DNA of 64,000 nucleotides from Uloborus plumipes. Lineage: Eukaryota > Arthropoda > Arachnida > Araneae > Uloboridae. Of this stretch, positions 23,715-34,455 are shown one piece after another (within the stretch, counting starts at the first letter, position 1; every line of letters begins with the position of its first letter). The notes beneath the pieces were generated by a model. That model was not told the origin of the DNA and did not search any database. It was given only the letters and a program-made list of their open reading frames with translations. The translations under genes and the position numbers were made by a program. The stretch is taken from the NCBI GenBank assembly GCA_038373865.1, contig JAXGGA010000038.1:124001-188000 (forward strand). The letters run 5' to 3'.

Positions 23715-25983
23715 TATGAAATATTGAAAATAAATGACGATTTTGGAATGATACAAACGGTATGTTTATTGTGAAAGCCGTAAATTTTATGTGCTTTACT
23801 TACTTTATGAAATTATGTACAAAAGTTGCCAACTGGGCATTGTAATTGCAATACAATTACTTATAAATAGTGATGTGAGGGCTAGGGCAATCATTTCTAG
23901 CGTTGAAACGTGAAATTAAGTTTAAACAACCTATAGAAAATAAGACATAAGCTGTATACAGCTTTATACGAATAGCTTTTAGTATACCGTCCATATTTCT
24001 TTTTTCTTAAATTTTCCTTTACATTTTTTGGATGCTTTAGAATTAACCTAAATTTAACGATATTAAGATTAACTGCAACATTTTAATGCTGTAATCAAGA
24101 TATTTAATTTCCTTTTTTTTAATGTGAATCAAGTGTATAGAAAGTTTTTGGAGTTAAAAAATTGTTTCTTTATTTACATTATTTCTCAGTGAGATCTTAA
24201 AATTTTGCAACAGTTCAAATATCTCACAGAAAGCTGAACATCTCATGAACATGTTGAACATTTTTATTCCTTCAGGTGCTATCTTGTTTCTGAAAGCATC
24301 TTAAAGCAAGCCCAAATTGACTTTTCAAAGATTTATTCATTTTCAAAAGATTATGTCCCAGAGGTAAACTGTTACAACACGCTCGAATTATATTTTACTA
24401 TCTGTTGCAAAGGAATAATTGATCACCGAAGCATAATTAATATAATCAAATTAAATTTTAAGCATCATGAGTTAGAAATTAATTAAAGTTCAAGAAGTAA
24501 AAATCAAATTGCGGAAAGATTTATCATAATCCCAATGAAGGATGATTTTTAGTGATCATTAATTTACATCTCTTATTTTTGTTTCTTCAATAAACAAACT
24601 GAATGTTTCTAACTGGGTAATTAAAGAGGGAAATTAACGCTGTGAGTTATCAATTAGTAGTTACAAACATTATACGAGCCAGTAGATTTTAAATATGCTC
24701 ATCTTGAAACTATCATGTCTAAAAACGAATTGAAAATTTCAGCTTGAAAATTAATAGCACCTTAGAATTAGTTGAATATCACTGATTATATTTACATATA
24801 AAAAAGTATAACGATAATGCTTTTGTTGTTCGTCTATAATTGCAAAACAAAAATAAATAAATAAATAAATGAATAAATAAAAATAAAATAAAACAAATAA
24901 AAAAACCCCCTGCATTTAATACCTTATATACATCTTATATACATATCTTATGTGTGTAGACATATTAATAGAGCGATTTTCATTAATATTTTGGAAAATA
25001 AATAGGCAGATTAAAAAAAAAAAAGAGGTACAGTGAGCTTTAAAAGTCAAATGAATAGTTTCCATTTTTTTTTTTTTAAATTTAGGTTAGCTAACATTTC
25101 TACGTTCTTTTTAATTAAATATTCTTGATATTTCTATCTATGAAGGATTTATCCTGAAAGTTCTACCTGCTTTTGTTTTTCAAGTGTCATTCATTTAAAC
25201 TGATCAACATTTCAAACTGATACGTACACGGTAGCAGTAAAAAAGCTAACGTAGGCGTTTTGCCGACAAGGCAAGCCAGGAGTTAGGTATGTACTGTGCT
25301 TGCATATTTAAACATTCCCGTGAAATTCAAATAGTTACGTTGATCGGACCTGCTTTTTGGAATACCCATCCTATTTTCAACACTTTAAGCGTAAAGAAAT
25401 ACACCACCTACTGTTGCATCCGATATTAATAACTCCGAAGATTCTCCGATTTTGTTGATTTTATTCAAAAAAAAAAAAAAAAAAAAAAATCATGTCATTG
25501 AAGAAAAAAAAATGTCATGGTACAATTTTGTGAGCTGTACCAATGCATCTTCAAGAATTAATTACGATCCCTCTACATCAGCTCCTGAAGTGCTGTTACC
25601 TATGCTACAACGCCAAAGGTTATTTCTTTTGGTTTTAATACAGTAATGCTTTTTTATACAACTTGTCCATTTTTTTTTATTTGTGGGCAATACTTATAAT
25701 AAAGAGTTTGTAAATACATTTGTTTCATAATTGAAGGCATCCGAAAAACCACAAATATCTTCAATACGAATGAAAATTTTATTAGAATTTTAAAAACCTG
25801 CACGTAACATTATAAAGTAAAGCAGAAATATGTGATCAAAGTAACAAAATATAATACTTGCAAAAGTAGTATTTCACAAACATGAACACAACTTCTGCGT
25901 ATGACATTCAAAGGAAAATAAAATTTCACTTGAAAAATGTAGGAATATCAGTTTATCCATGCATACTGCAAAGATGTTGAAGA
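23715..25983. other. AT-rich non-coding DNA
   Basis: Only simple repeats (AAAT-type at about 24848-24895, poly-A at about 25468-25488) are visible. No gene or element was recognised. Confidence 0.55.
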
Positions 25984-26061
25984 CTATCCAAAACCAATCA
26001 TGTGCCCGTTTCTCTCGGAATTATTCATCTCTCCAGATGTCCCGACAATCAGCATCGCCAT
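25984..26061 (-). pseudogene. possible decayed paralogue of the signal-peptide exon at 21032-21122
   Basis: On the minus strand the frame reads MAMLIVGTSGEMNNSERNGH from 26061 and stops at 25984. Compared with the exon at 21032-21122, AML...T.GE.NNS.RN is shared (about 10 of 17 residues). The frame remains open upstream (AVGKISTLF, hydrophobic) without an ATG, and the base pair corresponding to the GT donor reads CA. A TATA-like word (ttttttatactcc, minus strand) lies near 26260-26272. It could be a broken duplicate of the first exon, or a chance resemblance in short sequence. Confidence 0.3.
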
Positions 26062-26596
26062 GAAAAGAGTTGAAATCTTGCCGACTGCTGTCTTGACAAT
26101 CTTTAAGACACTCGAACAAGCAGCATAAAAAAGCGCACAACTCGACTACAACACAAAGATTGAGGGTGCACCATTTATGAATAATGCATAGACATATGGA
26201 ACCGAACCGAACAATGATTATCTGCAGAAGAAAGGGGAAGTTTGCTTCAGAAAGAAATTACGAGGAGTATAAAAAATAATGCCAGGACTTCAATCGGTAG
26301 CAAAACAATGCATGTATGACAAATATAAACATCTTAACAGCTGTGCGGTCCCTGACTGAAAATGATTTGATTTACTTTTTAAGTGCATTAAACAATTTAT
26401 TTGTGCCAAATGCATTTTTAGCCTACTTTCCCGTTAAAAACAAAAAAAAGACGAAAAAAGTATTAAAAGTAGCTTAATGCATCTAAAAAATATCGCCAAG
26501 TCCAAAAAATATCGCCAAGTTAAAAAAATAAAAAGGTAAATTGAATATCGAAAAATTAAAAATTTGAAAGTAGGGTATTGAGATGGGGAATTTGTG

Positions 26597-26640
26597 TGTC
26601 GGTCGGTCTGTCGGTCTGTCGGTCTGTCTGCCCCCCCCCC
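26597..26640. repeat. GTCGGTCT/GTCTGTC tract and poly-C in copy B
   Basis: Mixed GTCG and GTCT tetramers followed by about ten C. It is the inverse-complement counterpart of 22842-22890 and corresponds to 62261-62294. Confidence 0.85.
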
Positions 26641-27362
26641 TAATAACTTTTGAATGAACATTCCGATTTGGACAAACTTTTTTTTTGTTGGAAAGATCTT
26701 TTCAAGGATACTTCATTCCCGTATCTACATTTTCGATTTGAACAATTTTTCGTTCAACATTGAACCGTTCAAACAAGCTGTCACCCCTAATAACTTTTGA
26801 ATGAACAGTCCGATTTAAACAATTTTTTTTTGTTCGAAGCATCTCGGGAAGGATACTTTATTACCGTATTTAAATTTTCAATTTGAACATTTTTGGTTCA
26901 ACATTGAACCATTCAAGTAACCTTTCCCCACCTAATAACTTTTGAGTGAACAGTCCGAATGGAATAAACTTTTTTTGTTCGAAAGATCTCGGCGAGTACA
27001 GTTCATTCCCATATTTGATTTTTCGATTTGAACAATTTTTGGTTCAACTTTGAACTGTTCAAACAACCGGTCCCGCGATGCTAACTTTTGAGTGAACAGT
27101 CCGATTTGAACAAACTTTTTTTTGTTCGAAAGGTCTTTTCAAGGATACTTCATTACCCTATTTAAATTTTCCATTTGAGCATTTTTTCGTTCAACATTGA
27201 ACCGTTCAAGCAACCAAGGTGGGGACCTAATAACTTTTGAGTGAACCGTCTGAATGGAATAAACTTTTTTTTGTTTGAAAGATCTCGGAGAGGCTTTCCC
27301 ATACATTTCCATATTTCGCTTTTTGATTTGAACCATTTTTCGTTCAATATTGAACCGTTCAG
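26641..27362. repeat. five tandem ~147-bp monomers of copy B
   Basis: The marker taacttttga(a/g)tgaac recurs at about 26644, 26791, 26936, 27082 and 27231 (spacings 147, 145, 146 and 149 bp). Monomers share gttcgaaagatct and ttcgttcaacattgaaccgttcaa but differ in the variable part: cttttcaagg, ctcgggaagg, ctcggcgagt, cttttcaagg(variant) and ctcggagagg. I call these types 1-2-3-4-5. Confidence 0.85.
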
Positions 27363-27859
27363 AAAAAAAAATTAACATTAGCGTCTACGGGGAATTTAAG
27401 TTGAATGTTGATCCTGAACTTAAAGTCGGATTTCCTTCAAACTAACTTTGTAAGAAAATGGTTTTGATAAATAGTGTTTGTAAAGTACTTTTCTGAGTAA
27501 TCTTCTGTGAGGACTTTGATTCCGACTCCGACTCCGCAAACGTGGCGGAAATGCAGGCTCAGAAAAAAAATGACTGACTGTGCAGACGATTTTTTGTTTA
27601 TTTATTCATTTGTTTTATTTTATTTATTATTATTATTATTTTTTTTTGGCAGACGATTTTTTTTTTGTAACAAAAATTTTTCATTCACGAGAACATTTTA
27701 TTCTTTATTTATATTTAACAACTGGCAACCGATTAAAAGTGAAATTCGAGACATTTTATTAACGGACGAGTTTTTTTTTCTTTTTTTTTTCTTTCTTTGA
27801 TAAAATACGTTTTGATGCTCTTTGTACTTTTATTTATTTATTTATTTATTTTATCATTA

Positions 27860-28621
27860 CAGTCGAACCTCCATATATCGAACTTCCATATATCGAAATT
27901 TTCCATATATCGAACTTCTAGCAAATTCACATGTTCATTACATAGAAAAACTGTTTCTATATATCGAAAAAATCTCCATATATCGAATTTTTTTGGAAGC
28001 GTAATTGGAGATTTTATTCCGCTTTTAGACATTTTACCTCACGAAAGATGAAAGTCAGGAGAAAAGGGAAGGTCAGAAAAGGTCACTGCAAACCTCACTG
28101 TCTGCTGTAGATAAAGTGTGGACCTCTGGAGTGGACAAACACGTTGTTTGTCCATTCTGGAATTCCCGGATTATCCCCTCCCCGTCGTTTTCGAATTTTG
28201 GATGCAACCTGTCCTGTAACAAAACCAGTTTCTATCTACCCCTTTTGTTTGGTGGTGATTCCTCTCTCTCCATGATTAGTTTCAGCGAAAATTGTTTTAA
28301 CTAGTGCAGTGCCAATTCAATTTGATTTTGTTTTCCCTCTCGATTTACAATGTCAAAAAGAAAATGCATGGATTACTGTTTTTCAATAAGTATGTATAAT
28401 ATTCATTAAATTTTCATATTAGTTCATTTTAATTCTTAACTTTCATCAAATATGATTAGCGTATATATTAGTAATGGAGTTTCATGTGTGAAATTTTGCT
28501 TTAATTTCAATGTTTCCGGAGTAATTTTCAAAAAAACTGAGGTTCTTTCTATATATCGAAATTTCTATATATCGAATTTTTTTCCGACAATTTGCTACTT
28601 CGATATATGGAGGTTCGACTG
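27860..28621. mobile_element. Tigger/pogo-like MITE inserted in copy B
   Basis: The inverted ends are CAGTCGAACCTCCATATATC (left) and its inverse (right), identical over about 23 bp, flanked by TA on both sides (27858-27859 and 28622-28623). Several subterminal repeats of (c/t)catatatcgaa follow the left end, and ctatatatcgaa precedes the right, probably transposase binding sites. The corresponding place in copy C (about 63557-63560) has no insertion, which proves it moved as a unit. No transposase is encoded. Confidence 0.88.
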
Positions 28622-28927
28622 TATTATTATTATTATTTTTTTTTTTTGAAAACAATGGAGGATTTTTTCTACGGAGGAACTGTAACAGTTGCACTTTTTA
28701 AAAGGTGCGACAAAGCTTTATTTATTCGTTAATTACTTTTTACGTGTCTATTTCATCTGATGAGAGGGGTATATTTTGCTTTTCGAAATCAGCTCTATGT
28801 GCTAAAAAGGTATGTTTGACATAATTTTCAGTTTCAGATAATCAAGAGAATAATGATCAGATGCGAGAATGCCGATGTCGATGTACGGGAAAGTAGGCTC
28901 GTTTAGTTCTTGACAGAACTTCTTGTT

Positions 28928-29881
28928 TAACTTCCTCAATTAAGTTGTTTATAGTTTCGAAAGTAATGGTATTGAAAATATTGTATTTTTATTTTGTATT
29001 GTTGCGCAAAAGCAAATGTTGGATTTTGTTCACAAATGAATATATATTATGGAGACTAAAATATCACACGTTGTATCTAAGCAAGACACATATTCAAAAG
29101 TTTATTATATTTTCTGCAGAGATTGTAAAATGAAATCCTCGACAGAAGCTATATTCTAGTTCTGCTTATGAGATTCTAGTTTTATTCCGATTTGTTTGTT
29201 TGTTTCTTTACTTTAAACTATTTTCAGGACCTAATCCCACACAATCAATCCGCCTAAATTTTGGTTTTCTTCTTACTTGGGTGCCATAGGATTTGGCGAA
29301 ATATATTACTTTACATTGGTAGAAGCCCGATTAAGAAATTTTAGGAGAGCATTCCCTATCCCAGAGGAGACTCTCTAACCTTAAGCAATTGTAAAAATCG
29401 CAGTAGTATTACAATAATGCATCCTTTTCTTATTCATTATGCATAGTTATAATCTGCAGTACTAAGATGTAAACATGTGGTAATCAAGCATTACTTCACT
29501 AAGACTTTTATTTCACACAGTAAACATTATCCTAATCTTTAAGGCTACAACGTAATGTTAATTGAAGTTATTTGGATGTTAAGCCTAATTTATTTGATAA
29601 TGTCGCTGATATCATTAGACAAACAACAATTTCCTTGTTCTTGAAATTATCGGTCGAAAATTTTTGAGGGAACCCAGAGCTTAGAAGATCTTAAAACTTT
29701 GTTCACAGATCTACTGTTAAATAATGCCTTGCGTTTGGTTGTCCTTTTATATTAATATAAGTCAAACACTTAATAATATGTATTGCTATAAATTTAACAA
29801 TATCTGATTCATTGGGTAGAGTCAAAATGGCAGTTTCAACTTTGATCAATTGTCGTTATGTTTAATTAATTCAAAAATACT
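28928..29881. other. AT-rich non-coding DNA
   Basis: No gene, RNA or element was recognised. Confidence 0.55.
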
Positions 29882-29893
29882 TCTTAAAACTCT
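29882..29893. repeat. target-site duplication of minus-strand SINE, 3' side
   Basis: TCTTAAAACTCT, repeated exactly at 30190-30201. Confidence 0.85.
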
Positions 29894-30189
29894 GTTGTTG
29901 TTGTTACATGCCTCCGTTGGTCAGCAGAGCTAGACCAGATCCATGAAGGAAGGGGTAAAGATACGGCTTCCGTTTTTAAGAGCACCATTTTAGGTGGAAG
30001 ACCGATTTTATGGTCATCACACATGCCATAAGGACCTGTTCATAGGGTAGGCATTCATTCATAACTCACTTTCACACACACAGAAAGGACAATGACATGA
30101 GAGAGAGAAAGTACGCCCATGCCCCAGCCGAGACTCGAACCCGGGGCCACCGCATCACGGTCAGACGTCGTTGACCACTAGACGAGGTG
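29894..30189 (-). mobile_element. tRNA-derived SINE with (AAC)n tail, minus strand
   Basis: Read on the minus strand it starts ACACCTCGTCTAGTGGTCAA (A-box region) and has a B box at GGGTTCGAGTCTCGG, with about 35 bp between boxes. A body of about 200 bp follows, ending in (AAC)n at 29894-29907. Twelve-bp direct repeats (29882-29893, 30190-30201) flank it. It differs from the SINE at 3451-3736 in head, body and tail, so it is a second family. The AAC tail implies a LINE partner that recognises such 3' ends. Confidence 0.87.
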
Positions 30190-30201
30190 TCTTAAAACTC
30201 T
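30190..30201. repeat. target-site duplication of minus-strand SINE, 5' side
   Basis: TCTTAAAACTCT is identical to 29882-29893. Confidence 0.85.
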
Positions 30202-30622
30202 TTCACATGTGAACAATCCCGCGGTAACAGACGTATAGATTGATGCACATAACACTCTAAAGAATTCCAAATGTGTTTTTTTTCATTGCATGAACTTCAT
30301 GAAGAGTAGAAACTCTGCTTCTATTAAAAGTATTCAAATTTTGAAGATCTTCGTATACAATATTTCCATAAATTGTTTTGCACAGTAGCAGACCCATCTT
30401 ATAAGACACGTCCGTTATCGAGTCAAAAAGTATTAAACCAATGCTTCTGGAAACTTTAAATTTTTGTAGCAATGTTTAAAAGTACAGGTTATCTACTTCA
30501 TGCAGATTGTGCAACGAAACTAGCATCCTCCATATTTGGTTTCTTTGTATGTGTTACAATGCAAATTGTCACTTCTTAGTTTTATTTTTCAGCCTTAACC
30601 TTATATATTTTGAAGCAAAAAA

Positions 30623-30752
30623 TATTCTAATAAGTAGGATATTCCATTATCCGGTATCAAAATAATACATTACCACGGTTTGGGGCGTTGAAAATGTATT
30701 ATATTAAGCGGGATATTTGTTTAACCGATATTCTAATAAGAAAGATCCACTA
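30623..30752 (-). mobile_element. terminal fragment of a TA-target DNA transposon, copy 2
   Basis: Related to 23585-23714 (see that entry). The outermost bases differ: CAGTC is not preserved and the end reads agaaagatccactatata. This copy is therefore truncated or from a sister subfamily. Confidence 0.5.
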
Positions 30753-33700
30753 TATATATAGACTCACATATGTGTTTTACTTCCAGAATTTAGCCTTCAT
30801 CTTTTTTATTAGCAGTCAATTTCTTTAACTGCAGCTCACCCGTTAGACTTGTTCACAGTTTCAAGATTAGTTCGTGTACATGAGAAGTTGAATATTTGCT
30901 TTAAAAAAAAGCATAAGATGATTTTCAGAAATTCATCCTCTCATTAACATTTCCCTGAACTTGCACATTTTTAAAGATATTTAATTTTCATGCTGGCCTC
31001 ATAAACTCAAATTTGAGTTCTTTTCATTCTGAAATACTTACCTCCACGTTGCAGTATGGCGCTTTGTGTAACAAAAGATAAATCTACTAAAGTGGAATTA
31101 TCTATAAAGCAAGTGCCTATTTTCCACAATATAACAATTTTCATGTATTGTCTTTTTTTTTTACAATGGGAAGGAAGAGCCTACAATAAAAAGTTATAAC
31201 ATAGAAGTTACAAAAAACATTAAATCAACATTGAATGATTTCAAAGAGGATATAAGCACACGTTTCTGCTTCCTGCATAAGAGCCGAAGGATATTTCCGC
31301 AAAATGTATGCACGAACGCAAACTTTCCTTTTGATGTCTTTATTTCGTATAACTTTGAGATAGGTTTCGCTAGATAAATATATTTCTTATGGAGAATTTA
31401 AATGGGGCAGTGCTTTGTGCTTCATGTTATTGCCAATGGTCCCATGAGTTTGAATGTTGTTTATGTATTTCCCGGCATTGAAAGAAACATATTGAATGAA
31501 AAATATTGAAAGGAAAACATACTTCAAATATGCTTGAAAGGATTATTTTTGCAACCAACATACGTAAACTTAAAAAGAAGTACTTTGGAATTTTTATTAA
31601 GGAGAAAAGAATTGAATTTTTATAGAATTTTTTTAAAGAAAAATTGGGCGTAATTCAATATCTTTTTAAATGGTTTCAATTCAGTTTCATATTTTGCCTG
31701 CATGTGCTTTCTTGAATTAGAACTACTTGGTTCATCTCGTTAATATACTGACCTTCCTGTTATAGAACTTGCTGTTCTTTGAATTTCCCTCATAGGTTTA
31801 GTTACTTTTATAATACGTACATTTTTAGTAACTCAGTATCGTTTCTTAATAGTTTTAGTATATATAAATTATGAGAAAAATTACGTGATCATGCAGGATG
31901 CACAGACAAACCTCACAATTACAGCAGCCTGCAAATGGTCACAGTATGAGTAAAATCTTAGTGGGGATAATTTAAATATTCAAATCAATCAGTGGTTTAT
32001 TTTGAAACTACGAATTTATTAAATTCAATTATAATCTGACGTTCTCAATTATATTCAATTTAACTAGGAGATAAAAACCTTAGCTATAAATTTCCCATTA
32101 AAGTACTCTCCACTAAGAATTTGCTTACTTCCGTAGTAACAATGTAGACAATCTCCCTTTCTGCCAATTCAAAAGTTCAATTTTAGTTTAAAGGCTCTCT
32201 TTTATATCACATTATCATCAAGAAAACAATTTTTCATGTTTGCTTATGATCCGACCTGATTTTAAAAACTAATTTCTACTTTTATTTATTTTAGTTATTA
32301 ACGCCGCAGTGTGGTAAACTAGTCAAAAATCCACCAAACTAGTGAATTTTGAAGTATCATCTTATATTTGAGCTCAAAATGCGGTAAGATTATTCTACTA
32401 TGTCGTACTACTGCTACAATTTTGAAGTTTTTAACCCCTTAAATCCAACAGAGCTTGGAATGGACTTGTCCTGATTTCGAAACCGAAAAAGTGCCTAGGA
32501 ATCAGATTAAAAAACACAAATTTTGGTTGCTGCAGGGCCAATATAAATTCTTTTTCCTTATGTGTTAGTCGTAATAAACACGTCCAAAAACATCCCCAGC
32601 AGCAGCACAAATAAAATGTGGGGTACAGTGGTACGTTTTGCAAATTTTTCTCCAGGGTTTACCTCTTGACCAGCTTGAGAAGCAACATGGTAAAATAAAC
32701 TAAATGTCACGTTTCGATACCAAAGACTAATTTTTATGTTATTTTTATAATTTTTGGGATGATTTTGCATATGTTAATCTAATGAGTTTAGCATTATTTT
32801 TTTCACTGCTGTGAGTAAACTTGCATAAACCATTCAACTGCAGATCACCAGTTATGGTCTTTCCCTTCTCCTGTTTCATAGAGTTTTAGAATACACACGC
32901 TTTCTTTTTGTTCCTTCTGTCTTTATCCGCCCTTAAGTTTAATTCCAGTATAGTTAATTCTAAAGCAATATAAGAGAAACTGCTCTTTCCTGTCTGATAA
33001 CTATTCAAACCTAAGTAGTTCAAAAAGAAAAAAAAGAAAAAAAAACAAGTGCAGGCCTCTTTATTGCTCCTTATGTCAAAGATTAAAGCATGTTGTAATC
33101 AAAAAAAATGTTGACGTCCTACCGTTAGTTCTTGAAACGGTATTTGTAGACTATAATAAATAAATACCGCGTTTCAGAAATCTTAAGATAATATTTGCAC
33201 GGTTTAAATATTTGCAATCATTTCAGTTGGGGGTAAAAGTGGATCATGTTTTGTGTATATGTCGCGAGGAGATGAGTTTTAGAAGGAAACACCGTCGTGA
33301 AATCCGGTCCACAGGATAAGGTGACTAGAAGCCGTAAGTTAAGTAATGAGATTATTTACCTTAAGTTAGAGACTTAAGAAAAGGGAAATAGTATTTAGTT
33401 GCCATCATATTGAGGTTTGACAGTATTTTATTATTAGAGTGCAGTGAAAAATATGCGGACACTATTTCAAACCAAAACAGAAAAAAAAAAACACTTCCAA
33501 CTGTAGTAATTAAATATGAAAAAACAAAGAACTGGCAACAAGCATTAAAAAAAATAATTCTTTAATAAAGTATCGTCCTATTCTACTCCCTGGCATCAGC
33601 ATTTGTCAAAATCTTAAAATGAGATTTTCTATCTGAAGAGAAGTATTTTAAGTATTGATTTTTGTCATCTGTCAAGATCGGGGGATCTAAATTATGATTG

Positions 33701-34036
33701 CGGTCAATAATAAAGATCGATATAAATCAATTTCCTACATTTATCTCATTTCAGGATTCTGATTCTGAAGAAGAATTAATCAGAATCTCAAAACCCCATG
33801 AGTTCAGAAATAAATCATAATATTATATCTGCATTCATTTTCTTTTTAGTGACAAGCTCTACCAGGTTGATATTTGGTAGAACGTAGCAACCATTAATAA
33901 TAAATGAAACGATATGTTCGCCAGTTTGATTGGATAATATGCAATTTATAATAAAACTTAGAAAAAATAGTTTTCATAAAATTTACCAAATTGAGATACA
34001 ACTGGATCATGCACCATCACATTTCCAGACAGAAAT
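30753..34036. other. AT-rich non-coding DNA
   Basis: No convincing gene. Short frames around 32431-32770 (minus) have no family motif or splice pattern. No element ends were found. Confidence 0.5.
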
Positions 34037-34455
34037 CCCTAGCAGCATTATCTCATCGGCCGATGATCGGCCATTCATCAAAACCCGATGAAATTTTCAT
34101 CGGCCGAATATGATCCAATATGTCTCATCGGCCAAACAGAATCCGAACAGCAAAATCCGATGAGTTTTGCTCAAAATACGATGCGATTTGGAGCAATTTA
34201 CGAGCAGAACAGTCCCGTGCCCATGAAGTTCATCGGGAAACTGGATCGGAAGGATATCGTTTTCCGATGGAATATAGCTCGGCCTGTTTTCATCGGGAAA
34301 GTTGATCGGAAGGATATCGCTTTCCGATGAAAAGTAGCCCTTCGAAAACCGTGCTCGGGTACTAATCGAAACAATGTCATCGTGTGTTACGAGATCAGTT
34401 TACGAGGAGTTCTCTGATCGGCCGAGTAAAATCCGATGAGTTGATGCTACTTGGG
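34037..34455. mobile_element. MITE with CCC(A/T)AG(T/C)AGCAT ends
   Basis: The left end is CCCTAGCAGCATTATCTCAT and the right end, inverted, is CCCAAGTAGCATCAACTCAT, followed on both sides by CGG-rich words. The element is flanked by AT on each side (34035-34036 and 34456-34457), a possible 2-bp duplication. The interior is packed with TCATCGG/CCGATGA and gatcggaaggatatcg repeats in both orientations. No coding capacity beyond repeat-derived frames. A 108-bp element with similar outer bases is at 42262. Confidence 0.65.

Larger units (their letters stand above)
26414..28927 (+). mobile_element. Helentron/HINE-like element, copy B, with nested MITE
   Basis: The left end contains AGCCTACTTTCCCGT (26420-26434). 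The right end contains the exact inverse ACGGGAAAGTAGGCT (28885-28899), followed by the perfect hairpin AGTTCT-TGAC-AGAACT (about 28905-28920) and tcttgtt. Between them, in order, are two atatcgccaag units, an AT-rich block, a GTCGGTCTGTC tract plus poly-C (26597-26640), five monomers of about 147 bp (to about 27360), and a non-repetitive module (27370-28927). Inverted motifs near both ends, an internal tandem array and a 3' hairpin match published descriptions of non-autonomous Helentrons (HINE/DINE-1 type); the class name is my inference. No ORF of note. A Tigger-like MITE interrupts the module at 27860-28621. Confidence 0.7.

Noticed and set aside
34088..34380. Overlapping ORFs of 60-80 residues on both strands
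   Set aside because: They arise from the repeated gatcgga/tcatcgg words of the MITE at 34037-34455.
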